A DNA stretch of 64,000 nucleotides from ENR-C587 sp942493235 (lineage in GTDB: Bacteria; Bacteroidota; Ignavibacteria; Kapaibacteriales; UBA2268), in NCBI GenBank assembly GCA_942493235.1, contig OW818676.1, positions 1,178,001 to 1,242,000 on the forward strand. Direction: 5' to 3'. The translations under genes and the position numbers were made by a program. Position 1 is the first letter of the stretch, and the number at the start of each line of letters is the position of its first letter. Below, piece after piece: positions 54,480 through 63,655 of the stretch. The notes under the pieces were generated by a model, which searched no databases, was not told where the DNA came from, and saw only the letters and a list, made by a program, of their open reading frames with translations.

Positions 54480-56117
54480 ATGTACGTATCTAGAATTGCT
54501 AACAATAATAAATCTGAGAAAACTAAATATACAAGCCTGATAAGAGAATCTTACAGGGAGAATGGGAAAGTTAAGACAAGAGTTATTTGTAATATATCGC
54601 ATCTACCCGAAGATGAAATTTTAGCTATTGAATTTGCCTTGAAAAACAGAGGCGATGTCTCAAAATATTTAAAAGTCAAAGAATCAAGCCAAGTCTATAA
54701 AAGCGTCGGAGCAGTTCAGCTAATTTATGAAATATTAAAGAAATTTGGTGTGCATAAAGCTTTAGGCTCTAAATTAGAAGGCAAGCTTGCTCTAATGCAA
54801 ATAATATCAAGAGTTATTAATCAAGGTTCTTGTTTGTCAACAATCCGCTATACATCAAATCAAGCATTATGCGAAGTGCTCAACATTCAAGAAAAAATCA
54901 GTGAAGACAGTTTATATGACAATCTTTCATGGCTATCATCAAATCAATCGAAAATCGAAGTCAAATTATTTAACGAGCGATTTAAAGGTTCTAAGCCAAC
55001 ATTATTTTTATATGATGTAACAAGCAGTTACTTCGAAGGTGAACATAATGATTTGGCAGAATGGGGCTATAATCGAGACAAAAAGAAAGGTAAAAAGCAA
55101 GTAGTTGCGGGATTATTGTGTGATGAAGACGGATATCCGTTATCAATAGAGCTGTTTGAAGGCAACACACTTGATTATCAAACATTTGGTAATCAGATTA
55201 AAAAAGTAGTCGAGAAGTTTAAATGCGAATATGTAACCTTTGTCGGAGACAGAGGTATGATTAAATCAAAGCAAGTAGATGAAATTACTGAAAATGATTT
55301 TTATTATATAACTGCAATAACCAAACCGCAGATTCAAACACTGTTAAATTCCGGTATAATAGAAATGAGCCTTTTTGATACTGAATTAAAAGAAGTAGAA
55401 AATAATGGCGTTCGTTATGTATTAAGACGTAATCCGCAACGTACTTTAGAAATACGTAGGTCAAGAAAGCAAAAGAGAGAAAAATTAGAAAGTTTTTTAA
55501 AAGAAAAAAATGATTATTTAGAAATGCACTCTAAAGCCTGTGTCGATGTAGCTAAAAAAAACGTAGATGAAAAAATAAAGAAGCTAAAATTAGATAGCTA
55601 TTTATCTGTAGATGTATCAAAAGATAATAATCGTAAATTAGCAGTCTTTATCGATGAGCAGTTACTTGCAGAATTATCTTTACTCGACGGATGCTATATA
55701 ATTAAGACAAATTTACCGACTACAGTTGATAAAGAAATTATTCACAGCAGATACAAGGACTTATCAAAAGTAGAAACAGCATTTAAGAATATGAAGACAG
55801 AAGTTCTTGAATTAAGACCTTGGTTCGTTCAGACAGAAGCGAGCACTCGCGGACACGCGTTTGTTGTCATGCTTGCATATTTAGTAATTAAGTATTTGAG
55901 AAATAACTGGAAAATATTTGGAATTCCCGTGGCTGAGGCTATTGACTCATTTAATAATCTATCAATTATCGAAGAAACTTACAAGACTGGAGAAAAGATT
56001 TATGTAATACCGGAGCCAAATAATAAGATGAAACAACTACTGGAGGCAATTAATGTTAAATTGCCAACTACATTACCACATATCAAAATAAATGTAGTCA
56101 GTAGAAAATTAAAGTAA
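54480..56117 (+). CDS. IS1634-family DDE transposase
   Basis: The 545-residue transposase has the first aspartate in LFLYDVTSSYFEGEHNDLAE, the second in VTFVGDRGMIKS and the glutamate in RYKDLSKVETAFKNMKTE, with LRPWFV following. These are the IS4/IS1634 DDE signatures. ATG at 54480 is preferred because the promoter covers an earlier in-frame ATG at 54438. The frame is intact, so the element may still be active. Confidence 0.92.
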   Translation: MYVSRIANNNKSEKTKYTSLIRESYRENGKVKTRVICNISHLPEDEILAIEFALKNRGDVSKYLKVKESSQVYKSVGAVQLIYEILKKFGVHKALGSKLEGKLALMQIISRVINQGSCLSTIRYTSNQALCEVLNIQEKISEDSLYDNLSWLSSNQSKIEVKLFNERFKGSKPTLFLYDVTSSYFEGEHNDLAEWGYNRDKKKGKKQVVAGLLCDEDGYPLSIELFEGNTLDYQTFGNQIKKVVEKFKCEYVTFVGDRGMIKSKQVDEITENDFYYITAITKPQIQTLLNSGIIEMSLFDTELKEVENNGVRYVLRRNPQRTLEIRRSRKQKREKLESFLKEKNDYLEMHSKACVDVAKKNVDEKIKKLKLDSYLSVDVSKDNNRKLAVFIDEQLLAELSLLDGCYIIKTNLPTTVDKEIIHSRYKDLSKVETAFKNMKTEVLELRPWFVQTEASTRGHAFVVMLAYLVIKYLRNNWKIFGIPVAEAIDSFNNLSIIEETYKTGEKIYVIPEPNNKMKQLLEAINVKLPTTLPHIKINVVSRKLK

Positions 56118-56194
56118 TATCATTTTAACTAATTTATATTACATATACTTAGATGCTGTTCTTGCCTTGTTTATTTCCGGAACTTCCGTTATAT

Positions 56195-56680
56195 AATAAA
56201 TATCCGAATTTAAGTCCCTATGTAGCATTTGCTGATAATCCGATAATGTTTGTAGATCCGGATGGGGAGGATTATTCAATTTATGTGATTCATGGTGATA
56301 AACCTCAAATTATTATTAGAGCTTGTTACAAAGTTGGTGAAAATGCCTCGATAGAGGATGCCAAAACAGGACTTTCGAAAGCGATTTCTTTTTGGAATAA
56401 CCAAAATTTCAAATATGTAGTGGGAGATGGAGATAATCCAATTAACTATACAATTACATTTGAACTTACCGTGTATAATAGAAATAATTATGATTTTGTA
56501 AAAAATGGTCCAATTAATGAATTTATGATTTCTAGCGAAGATTCAGAAACTAGCAAAAATGAAATATCAGCATTTTTCATAGATTAAAAGATGTGATACC
56601 TACTAATAATTTCAAAGGTATATCTGTAAGATCTCAATTACTAATTCAGAACAAAAGTAAAACTGATTTTAGTGCAATGT
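56195..56680 (+). pseudogene. Rhs metalloprotease gene, middle part
   Basis: After the IS1634 element the frame resumes NKYPNLSPYVAFADNPIMFV and DPDGEDYSIYVIH, the end of the Rhs core and start of the toxin domain. It then shifts by one base near 56582 (SAFFID is followed in the other frame by RLKDVIPTNNFKGISV). It ends at the target duplication ATGT (56677-56680) of the IS21-type element. Confidence 0.75.
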
Positions 56681-56794
56681 TGTCCATTTCGGACAAAGGG
56701 TACCAGGTGTTTCGCTCAAAGGGTACCACTATAGCCAACCAAAAATTCAATACAAAAATAATAAATTCTTACCTCTTGTAGCATCTTTTTTTTC

Positions 56795-57517
56795 TTATAT
56801 TTTCTTTCTAAGCGAAGGCCCTTTTAATTCCAATTTGTAAGCATTGTGAACTAATCTGTCGAGAACGGCATCTGCAATAGTAGAGTCATCAATCAGATCG
56901 TGCCATTTGCTAATTGGCAACTGTGAAGTAACAATAGTCGCCCTCTTACCATATCTGTCTTCAATGATTTCTAAAAGGTCGAGCCGATTTTGAGTGTCAA
57001 GTTTAGCAAGCCCAAAATCATCAAGAATAAGCAAATCCTGACGTGCAATTTTTTCAATTTCTTTGATATAAGTATTGTCAGAACGTCTCATTTTCAAGCT
57101 ACTTAGCAGTTTTGATAAATTGTAATAAACTGTTTTGTATCCCATAAAGCAAGCTTGATTTCCCAGAGCAGAGGCGATATGACTTTTACCAACTCCCGTT
57201 GCTCCGGTAATAATAATATTTTCTTTCTTTTCAATAAAATCACAACTTGCAAGCCTTAAAAAAGTGTTACGGTCTAAGTTCCTTTCTGTATTGCAATTTA
57301 CTTCTTCAGTGCAAGATTGATAGCGGAACTTTGCCGTTTTAATAAGATTTTGTAATTTCTTGTTTTGCCTATCGTCCCACTCGGATTGCACTAAATAATT
57401 GACTAATTCATCGTTTGTCATTTCCTGACTTGCTCTACTTGTAAGCAATACTTCGTAAGCTCTTACTATACCGTATAGTTTCATCTGGTTGAGCTTTGTA
57501 ATTGTTTGATTTTGCAT
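56795..57517 (-). CDS. istB: IS21 helper ATPase IstB
   Basis: The 240-residue AAA+ protein has Walker A GATGVGKSHIA, Walker B LLILDDFGLAKLD and the sensor region ATIVTSQLPISKWHDLI. It assists the IstA transposase in target selection. It lies 127 bp after istA on the minus strand. Confidence 0.95.
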   Translation of the reverse strand: MQNQTITKLNQMKLYGIVRAYEVLLTSRASQEMTNDELVNYLVQSEWDDRQNKKLQNLIKTAKFRYQSCTEEVNCNTERNLDRNTFLRLASCDFIEKKENIIITGATGVGKSHIASALGNQACFMGYKTVYYNLSKLLSSLKMRRSDNTYIKEIEKIARQDLLILDDFGLAKLDTQNRLDLLEIIEDRYGKRATIVTSQLPISKWHDLIDDSTIADAVLDRLVHNAYKLELKGPSLRKKI

Positions 57518-57644
57518 TTTTAATTTCCTATTGTAATTGATTTATGCTTTAAATAATATTTATTGTAATTGTATTATCATTGTCGAATATTTAATTTTTT
57601 CGCGAGATATAAGTGTTTATATACTATGTACTTTGTAAATATCC

Positions 57645-59195
57645 TCATATCTTACCGTAATATTGTGCTCCTCTTATATTTTCATGATTCGGGGTTTGAT
57701 ATTCAATTTCATCTTCTAATGATATTTTATCATAATTGCTTGCCAAAATGTTTTTTATAGTCCTATAGTTATAACTGTTGAACTGTATCGCTCTGTTGCA
57801 GGCTCGGTTCAATCGCTCGTAACCAACTTTCTTTCCATAACTTAATATGCCGATACAGGACTTATAAGCCTGTTCGGGATGCTTCTTAGAACTGAGTACT
57901 TCATTGATTACTGTTTCAGTTTCTGCTCCAATTGCTCTTGCCCAAGTAATGAACTTCTCAGGGCTCCATTGGCTGACAAATTGATGAGTGCTCGGTAAAT
58001 GTTCGGCATTAGTCGTATATTGATATTTTCCGTAATTCCTTTGGTGATATGCGATTCGCTCTCCTTTGCAATAGATGGATAAGGCAGAGTTTGTGTATTG
58101 TATTTTCACTTTCTGCCCTATATAGCTGTAAGGAATACTATAATAATGCTCATCAACTCCGAACCATATATGAGAGTTTTTATAAACTGTTGCCTGAGAG
58201 TATCTCTTTATTTCATAGTTGATTATAGGTAATTCTTGTAGTTCTTGCTCTTCTATTTCTGTAAATAGTTCTCGTCGGCTATAGTCTTTATTTTGAAATT
58301 TAGTGTTGTTATGAATATCTAATTTTTCTAATATTCTTGTGTTTAAATCTTGAATCGAGAAAAATTGTTCATTTCTGAGTGTAGCAAATACTCTTGTATA
58401 GCTTATGTTAACTGCACTTTCTACCAATGCTTTATCTCTTGGCTTGTAACTCCTTGTCGGTAATATTGTTGTGTTATAGTGCTCAGAAAAATCAGCAAAT
58501 ATCATGTTTAACTCTGCTTCATATTTGCTTGCTTTAGTTACTGCGGCTTTTAAATTGTCGGGAACTATTGCCAATGGTACACCACCAAAATAGCGGAGGG
58601 CATTCTCTACTGCTTTAATAAAATGCTCTGTTTTCTGGCTCGGGACTGCCTCTATATAGGTTAATTGGCTTGCTCCTAATATTGCTATAAATACTTCAAC
58701 TTCAATTACTTCCGATGTCGCTTTATTTACATACTGTAACTTCTTACCTGTAAAATCCACATACATTTTGTCGCCGGATTTGTGCTCTAAGTGCATTGTT
58801 ACTTCATTGGCTTTTAACCAATTTTTATAATGTTGGCAATATTGTGTGTAATTATATCCATCTGGATGCCTGATTTTATACTCTGACCACAATAACTGCT
58901 TTGTTACTCCCGTTCGCTTTAACTCCTTTTCTATTTCGGGGCATTGCTCTAATAATATTTGAAAGCGGTCTTTACTTGGTAATTCTTGATTTCTCATCAG
59001 TATTTCAAGCTCTCCTTCACTCTTTTGCTTGATTGTGTCGTAATCTATACCTATTGATTTATATAGCAATACGTATTTTGTTACGCATTTTCGGGATATG
59101 CCTAATAGCATGCATATTTCACGATAGCTTTTACCATCATTATGAAGTTTAATGATTTGTTTGATATTGTACATTTCTAAACCTTTGTTTGCCAT
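57645..59195 (-). CDS. istA: IS21 transposase IstA
   Basis: The 516-residue transposase has an N-terminal helix-turn-helix (DGKSYREICMLLGISRKCVT) and a DDE core: MYVDFTGKKLQYV, IVPDNLKAAV and RDKALVESAVNISYTRV. A C-terminal beta domain follows. All catalytic residues are present and the frame is intact. Confidence 0.95.
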   Translation of the reverse strand: MANKGLEMYNIKQIIKLHNDGKSYREICMLLGISRKCVTKYVLLYKSIGIDYDTIKQKSEGELEILMRNQELPSKDRFQILLEQCPEIEKELKRTGVTKQLLWSEYKIRHPDGYNYTQYCQHYKNWLKANEVTMHLEHKSGDKMYVDFTGKKLQYVNKATSEVIEVEVFIAILGASQLTYIEAVPSQKTEHFIKAVENALRYFGGVPLAIVPDNLKAAVTKASKYEAELNMIFADFSEHYNTTILPTRSYKPRDKALVESAVNISYTRVFATLRNEQFFSIQDLNTRILEKLDIHNNTKFQNKDYSRRELFTEIEEQELQELPIINYEIKRYSQATVYKNSHIWFGVDEHYYSIPYSYIGQKVKIQYTNSALSIYCKGERIAYHQRNYGKYQYTTNAEHLPSTHQFVSQWSPEKFITWARAIGAETETVINEVLSSKKHPEQAYKSCIGILSYGKKVGYERLNRACNRAIQFNSYNYRTIKNILASNYDKISLEDEIEYQTPNHENIRGAQYYGKI

Positions 59196-59280
59196 TTACT
59201 GCTCAATTATTAGTTGCAAAACTAATTATCTTCACAGCTAAATAAATTCCAATTATTTATTCTTTTGGCTGGCTTAGAAG

Positions 59281-59395
59281 TGGTAACCTTTCACCGAAAT
59301 GAATGGTAACCTTTCACCGAAATGGGTGGTAACCTTTCACCGAAATGGGTGGTAACCTTTCACCGAAATGGGTGGTAACCTTTGAGCGAAATATC
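59281..59395. repeat. IS21 right-end tandem repeats, 5 x 23 bp
   Basis: GGTAACCTTTCACCGAAAT recurs at 59282, 59305, 59328, 59351 and (altered) 59374, always 23 bp apart. The left end has two related copies (56686-56730, ATTTCGGACAAAGGGTACC). Such repeats are the transposase-binding sites of IS21 elements. Confidence 0.85.
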
Positions 59396-59399
59396 CACA

Positions 59400-59762
59400 A
59401 TGTATCACGAATTTGGACATGGATTGGGGATGAAACACGCACGAACGGGAATAATGGTTGAAGGTGGAGATGCGAACCAACGTTTTGCTGATGCTGTATT
59501 TTCCTCAAATATTGAGGATTGTCTGGGCAAGGGTGGCTTAGGTCCAAATAGTAAATGGATGACAAGTCAAGCCCGTGAAATACATGATGTACGTGGTAAT
59601 TCAGTATTATTAGGGCAACCATTAATTAGATTAAATGGGAAAATGAGTTATTGGCCAGAACCTCTTGATGGTACAATATTGCCAAAAAATTATACTGAAG
59701 AAGAAATTGCTCCTAAGGATTTTAGTAATGGAAAAATCGAAACAGGGGAACCTACAAAATGA
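59400..59762 (+). pseudogene. Rhs metalloprotease gene, 3' part with HExxHxxGxxH motif
   Basis: The piece after the IS21 element encodes MYHEFGHGLGMKHARTG, a complete zinc-site motif HEFGHGLGMKH as in metzincin proteases, then a 100-residue tail ending IETGEPTK. Removing the IS with one target copy joins DFSA to MYHEFGHG in frame. The stop overlaps the next gene by 4 bp. The toxin would have been a secreted or delivered zinc protease, now inactive. Confidence 0.8.
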
Positions 59763-61219
59763 AGATATTAATTAATATATTTTATATGATTATAATATTT
59801 ATTATATTTCATAATAATGTTTATGCTATTATTCCTAATATGGATAATTATTACTTCAAAATATATTTGGAATTTGATAATCCTGTAGATTTAAAAAATT
59901 TCCATTCAAAAGGTTGTTTTTTTAAAGGGTTTAAAATCTCAAAAGAAACCAAATCTTTTAGTATTCCAGAGGAAATAAATTTTGATAAACCAAGTAAATT
60001 TGAATCAATTATTCAAGTTTATCAAGGAGTCTTTCAAAAGCAAGCCTTATTAGAAGAATATTCTTATTTGGAAAACGATAGCCTTTCTGCATTCATAACT
60101 TTTTCATTACTCTTTTTTACTGATAATTATAAAGGAATAGATACTAATTACCTTAACAGGCTAAAGTCCGTAGCTTATAAGGATAAAGATACTTTTAATG
60201 TAGTTTTTAAAATTGACTTGAGTTCCTGCAAGAAATATCTTGAGTATCAATGGGACGGATTTGATGTGCATCCAAAATTAAATAATATTTCAACTTATTA
60301 TAGTCGAATTGATAATACAAAACTATTAGATAAGTATAATGATACACTTTTTATTTATCAAAATGCAAGTATTTATTTAGATAGTGGCTATCTGTATTGC
60401 GAATATGATGATTCAACTTTTATTATTAAAGATTCAAAGATTGTTGATACGGTATCACCCAAATTTAGATATTTCGACCATTATAAAATGCGGTTGAATC
60501 AATATACAAATATAATGAATATGGAGCTTATTGATTTGAACACAAATAACAAAACACTTTATAAAAATAGAATAATCGATAATGTAATTATGGATAGATA
60601 TGAAGTAATTGATAAACAAGGCACAATTATTGCTTATGAGTACGGAAAGAAAGTGTACATTATTACGAAAGATTCTATATCAGATATTAGCGATTCTATA
60701 GAGGTTATGTTACAGAGTCAAATTGGTAAAGATATAAAAATATCTGATATATTATTCCTGAGATATGGTTATTATGTTATTCATAAATCGAAAAATTATT
60801 ATATAATATATAGAAATAAATACATTGATTCCATACCAATTGAGGAATGTGAATACATCTTTCCCGACAAAGATAGAAAATTGTATTTTACTCGTTCATT
60901 TAAAAGAGATAGTATCCAAATGTTTGCAATATATGATATCAATAAAGGCAAAATAGGAAAAGTAACAAACGATTCAATTGTCTATTGGTATCTTAAAAAT
61001 ACAATAAATGAATTTGGACATATACATCACGATATTAATTGTATATCACATATTGGAAGTACTTATATAATTGCGTATGACACTTGGGGTAATTCGGGCT
61101 ATTACAATTGTACGTTATTTTACGATTCAAAAAATCATGTATTCTTTGAACCAAAAATCAAATGGATAAAAGTGTTGCGTGACGGATTTAAGGAAGTTGA
61201 AGTAGAAAGATATAAATAA
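59759..61219 (+). CDS. Exported protein coupled to the metalloprotease tip, putative inhibitor
   Basis: The 486-residue protein has a signal peptide (INIFYMIIIFIIFHNNVYA) and a hydrophilic, beta-rich, Tyr/Asp-rich body with repeated short blade-like segments (YYVIHKSKNYYIIYRNKYID, MFAIYDINKGKIGK). Its ATG overlaps the protease stop (ATGA). Export and coupling fit an immunity protein that blocks the protease outside the cytoplasm. No family was recognised. Confidence 0.6.
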   Translation: MKILINIFYMIIIFIIFHNNVYAIIPNMDNYYFKIYLEFDNPVDLKNFHSKGCFFKGFKISKETKSFSIPEEINFDKPSKFESIIQVYQGVFQKQALLEEYSYLENDSLSAFITFSLLFFTDNYKGIDTNYLNRLKSVAYKDKDTFNVVFKIDLSSCKKYLEYQWDGFDVHPKLNNISTYYSRIDNTKLLDKYNDTLFIYQNASIYLDSGYLYCEYDDSTFIIKDSKIVDTVSPKFRYFDHYKMRLNQYTNIMNMELIDLNTNNKTLYKNRIIDNVIMDRYEVIDKQGTIIAYEYGKKVYIITKDSISDISDSIEVMLQSQIGKDIKISDILFLRYGYYVIHKSKNYYIIYRNKYIDSIPIEECEYIFPDKDRKLYFTRSFKRDSIQMFAIYDINKGKIGKVTNDSIVYWYLKNTINEFGHIHHDINCISHIGSTYIIAYDTWGNSGYYNCTLFYDSKNHVFFEPKIKWIKVLRDGFKEVEVERYK

Positions 61220-61229
61220 AACTTACGTT

Positions 61230-61268
61230 CTACGGCTTTAATGGGATGGTGGAGGATAATGAGGGGAA
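61230..61268 (+). repeat. Rhs-core remnant 7
   Basis: Encodes only YGFNGMVEDNE, the shortest of the core copies; flanks are unrelated to the core. Confidence 0.8.
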
Positions 61269-61329
61269 AAACACAATAATAAAATCGTCTTATTGGCGTC
61301 ATAATTATATATAAATATAAGAGTATGTT

Positions 61330-61620
61330 ATGACTAAAGAAAATATATTAGAAATTTTAAATTCACTAAAACAAGAACTTTATAATGAGTATGGAGTTTC
61401 AAAAATCGGTATTTTCGGTTCTTATGCTCGAAACGAAAATATCGAATCGAGTGATATTGATTTAGTTGTAGAATTAAATAAATCAAATATCTTTACAATG
61501 GTTCATGTTAAAGACAGGCTTGAATCTGTATTTTTAACAAATGTTGACTTAATTCAATATCGCCCTTATATGAATGGATATTTAAAATCACGTATTGACA
61601 AAGAAGCTATTTATGTTTGA
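61330..61620 (+). CDS. MNT-type nucleotidyltransferase (antitoxin)
   Basis: The 96-residue protein has IGIFGSYARNENIESSDIDL (GS and DxD), typical of the MNT partner of DUF86-type HEPN proteins. It overlaps the broken HEPN gene by 8 bp. The frame is intact. Confidence 0.9.
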   Translation: MTKENILEILNSLKQELYNEYGVSKIGIFGSYARNENIESSDIDLVVELNKSNIFTMVHVKDRLESVFLTNVDLIQYRPYMNGYLKSRIDKEAIYV

Positions 61621-61990
61621 CACTTCACTTATTAATAATATTTTAGTTCAAATTAAAATTGCTTTGTTGAGAATTGAACGTAGGTTTATAGGAATTAATG
61701 GACATACAGATTTTTATATAAATGATGAAAATCATGATTAGTTAGATGCAATCGCAATGATGCTTATAGCAATAGGCGAGTCTTTTAAGAAGATTGATAA
61801 AATATCTAATAAAAATTTGTTGCTTCTTTATCCTGAAATGGACTGGAAGGGTGTAATGGGTGTCAGAGATGTTTTAGCACACGACTATTTCGATATTAAC
61901 ACAGAACAGGTTTACAACATTTGCCTTGAGGATATACCATTTTTGCTACAAATAGTGGATAAAATGATAATAGATATCAATCAGTCGTAG
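61613..61990 (+). pseudogene. DUF86-type HEPN toxin with in-frame TAG
   Basis: Translation from ATG at 61613 gives MFDTSLINNILVQIKIALLR, then FYINDENHD and TAG at 61739-61741. It continues in frame with LDAIAMMLIAIGESFKKIDK and the catalytic HEPN motif RDVLAH within GVRDVLAHDYFDI. A single nonsense change kills an otherwise complete 125-residue gene. Confidence 0.82.
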
Positions 61991-62003
61991 CTGTTTATTT
62001 AAA

Positions 62004-62077
62004 AAATCTCCCGCTCATATACCGACCCTAACTACTCCCACCGCTACGGCTTTAATGGGATGGTGGAGGATAATTAA
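62004..62077 (+). repeat. Rhs-core remnant 8
   Basis: Encodes SRSYTDPNYSHRYGFNGMVE and then DN and a stop. It begins within 20 bp of the DUF86 stop. Confidence 0.88.
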
Positions 62078-62121
62078 ACAAACTTCTTGCTTAAAACAAT
62101 ATAAATCATTAAATTGCAATT

Positions 62122-62445
62122 ATGAGTGAAGAAATAAAAAATATTATCGATGAAATTGTAAGCAAAATCAAGAAAACAGATATTGCTGATAAAATCATTC
62201 TGTTCGGTTCTTATGCTATTGGAACTGAAAAATTTGATAGTGATATTGATTTGTTAGTACTTTCTGAATCCTTAAAAAGTAAAAAAGAGCTGTATTCCGT
62301 GCTTAGAATCAAATGCTTAGATATTAATATACCATTAGATATTCTAATTCATAGTCAAAGCGAATACGAAAAGTACTCAGATCAGAAAAATCATTTATTA
62401 AATGAGATAAAAAAAAACGGAATTGTAATTTATGAGCGAAGATGA
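62122..62445 (+). CDS. MNT-type nucleotidyltransferase (antitoxin)
   Basis: The 107-residue protein has IILFGSYAIGTEKFDSDIDL with the GS and DxD metal ligands. It overlaps the HEPN gene by 14 bp. It is probably the AMPylating antitoxin of the pair. Confidence 0.9.
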   Translation: MSEEIKNIIDEIVSKIKKTDIADKIILFGSYAIGTEKFDSDIDLLVLSESLKSKKELYSVLRIKCLDINIPLDILIHSQSEYEKYSDQKNHLLNEIKKNGIVIYERR

Positions 62446-62836
62446 AATCCAAATAATCGCGAAATGGCTAAAAAAGTCCGCTAATGATTTAAAGTCCGCA
62501 TTAATTTTAAAGACTGCCGATCAATACCCTACGGATTCTGTCTGCTTTCACTGTCAGCAGTCTATTGAAAAATCTTTGAAAGCTTTATTAATTTTCAAAA
62601 GCATAGAATTCAAAAAAACTCATGATTTGATTTATCTACTTAATATAAGCGGTTTAGAGCAAGAGTTATTAAATAAGTATTTAAATATTTTTGCCGAAAT
62701 AAACTATTATTCGGTTTCGGCTCGTTATCCAGATGAAATTGAAGATCCATCAGAACAAGAATCTGAAGAGGCGTATATAGTAGCAGTTGAAATATTTGAA
62801 TTGATAAATAAACTAATTTATCCGGTACTTTTCTGA
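62432..62836 (+). CDS. HEPN-domain toxin
   Basis: The 134-residue protein has SVCFHCQQSIEKSLKALLIF, KKTHDLIYLL and YSVSARYPDEIEDP, the HEPN signatures in order. It looks intact. Its TGA stop shares bases with the ATG of core remnant 9 (ATGA). Confidence 0.88.
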   Translation: MSEDEIQIIAKWLKKSANDLKSALILKTADQYPTDSVCFHCQQSIEKSLKALLIFKSIEFKKTHDLIYLLNISGLEQELLNKYLNIFAEINYYSVSARYPDEIEDPSEQESEEAYIVAVEIFELINKLIYPVLF

Positions 62837-62934
62837 TGAAGATAAATTCCCGCTCATATACTGACCCTAACTACTCCCACCGCTACAGCTTTAATGGGAT
62901 GCCGGAGGATAATGAGCTAAAGGGAGAGGGGTAA
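62836..62934 (+). repeat. Rhs-core remnant 9
   Basis: A 32-codon frame MKINSRSYTDPNYSHRYSFN, then GMPEDNELKGEG and a stop. It begins exactly at the stop codon of the preceding HEPN gene. Confidence 0.9.
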
Positions 62935-63014
62935 AACATACTATATTAAAAATAAAATTTGAATAGATACGATAATACAATTATAATTGATAAACTAATT
63001 TATTGAGTGGTTTT

Positions 63015-63272
63015 ATGCAATCAATAACAATTAAAATCGATAACAATCAAAACAAAGATTTCTTGATTGAGTTACTTAGCAAATTTAATTTTATAACCGA
63101 AATATCAACAAACGCTAATAATTCTAATAGAAAACTAAGCAATATCGATGACTATTCGTCGTTTTCTATTCCAGAAGGCAAACCCGAGATTTCGGATTTT
63201 GCTGGGATATGGGAAAATTCACCAAAAACTTTAGAACAAATTAGAGAGAAAGCATGGAAACGAAACTCGTAA
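63015..63272 (+). CDS. Antitoxin of the PIN-domain pair
   Basis: The 85-residue protein (MQSITIKIDNNQNKDFLIEL ... EISDFAGIWENSPKTLEQIR) ends with the FAGIW...K tail seen in VapB-like antitoxins that accompany PIN toxins. It overlaps the toxin gene by 19 bp. A TTG at 63003 is an alternative start. Confidence 0.75.
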   Translation: MQSITIKIDNNQNKDFLIELLSKFNFITEISTNANNSNRKLSNIDDYSSFSIPEGKPEISDFAGIWENSPKTLEQIREKAWKRNS

Positions 63273-63637
63273 TTTGTGATACAAATATATTTATTCATTG
63301 GTTCAATAATGATATTAATACTATTAATCACTTGTATAATATTGGGTTAGACAATATTGCATTATCTTCTATAACTGCTATGGAGCTATATAATGGCATT
63401 GATAATAAACAACAATTACAAAGACTAAAAAAATATCTTAAAAACTACACAATCGTAAATTTTAATCAGGCTGTTTCCACTCTGTCACTAAAACTAATTG
63501 AAAATTACAAATTGAGTTATAATTTGCAAATACCTGACGCGATAATTGCCGCCAGCTCTTTAGTCTTTGATATTCCTCTATTTACATATAATTTAAAAGA
63601 ATTTAAATACATTCCAGATATCAAATTATATGTTTAA
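63254..63637 (+). CDS. VapC-type PIN-domain toxin
   Basis: The 127-residue protein has the acidic PIN residues in VICDTNIFIHWF (D8), ITAMELYNGI (E44), IPDAIIAASSL and a final acidic region. These coordinate Mg2+ for RNA cleavage. The frame is intact. Confidence 0.92.
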   Translation: METKLVICDTNIFIHWFNNDINTINHLYNIGLDNIALSSITAMELYNGIDNKQQLQRLKKYLKNYTIVNFNQAVSTLSLKLIENYKLSYNLQIPDAIIAASSLVFDIPLFTYNLKEFKYIPDIKLYV

Positions 63638-63655
63638 TTACTATAATTACAATAT

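Larger units (their letters stand above)
54319..56188 (+). mobile_element. IS1634-family insertion sequence, complete
   Basis: The 1870-bp element has imperfect terminal inverted repeats (CGGAACTTCCG left, CGGAAGTTCCG when the right end is reversed) and a 6-bp target duplication TTATAT at 54313-54318 and 56189-56194. It carries one transposase gene with its own promoter. It inserted in the codons for LY of the DPLY motif in the Rhs tip gene. Confidence 0.88.
56681..59399 (-). mobile_element. IS21-family insertion sequence, complete
   Basis: The 2719-bp element has TGT...ACA ends, a 4-bp target duplication ATGT (56677-56680 and 59400-59403) and the two-gene istA-istB arrangement. Both ends carry copies of a repeated motif, five at the right end and two at the left. 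It inserted one codon before the histidine of the HExxH motif of the Rhs metalloprotease. Confidence 0.92.

Noticed and set aside
54319..59399. Composite transposon formed by the IS1634- and IS21-type elements
   Set aside because: The two elements belong to different families, have separate target duplications and interrupt the same gene independently.
32724..61741. Stop-codon recoding in genes with single in-frame stops
   Set aside because: The three interrupted genes use three different stops (TAA, TGA, TAG), and all intact genes end normally with all three, so nonsense mutation is simpler.
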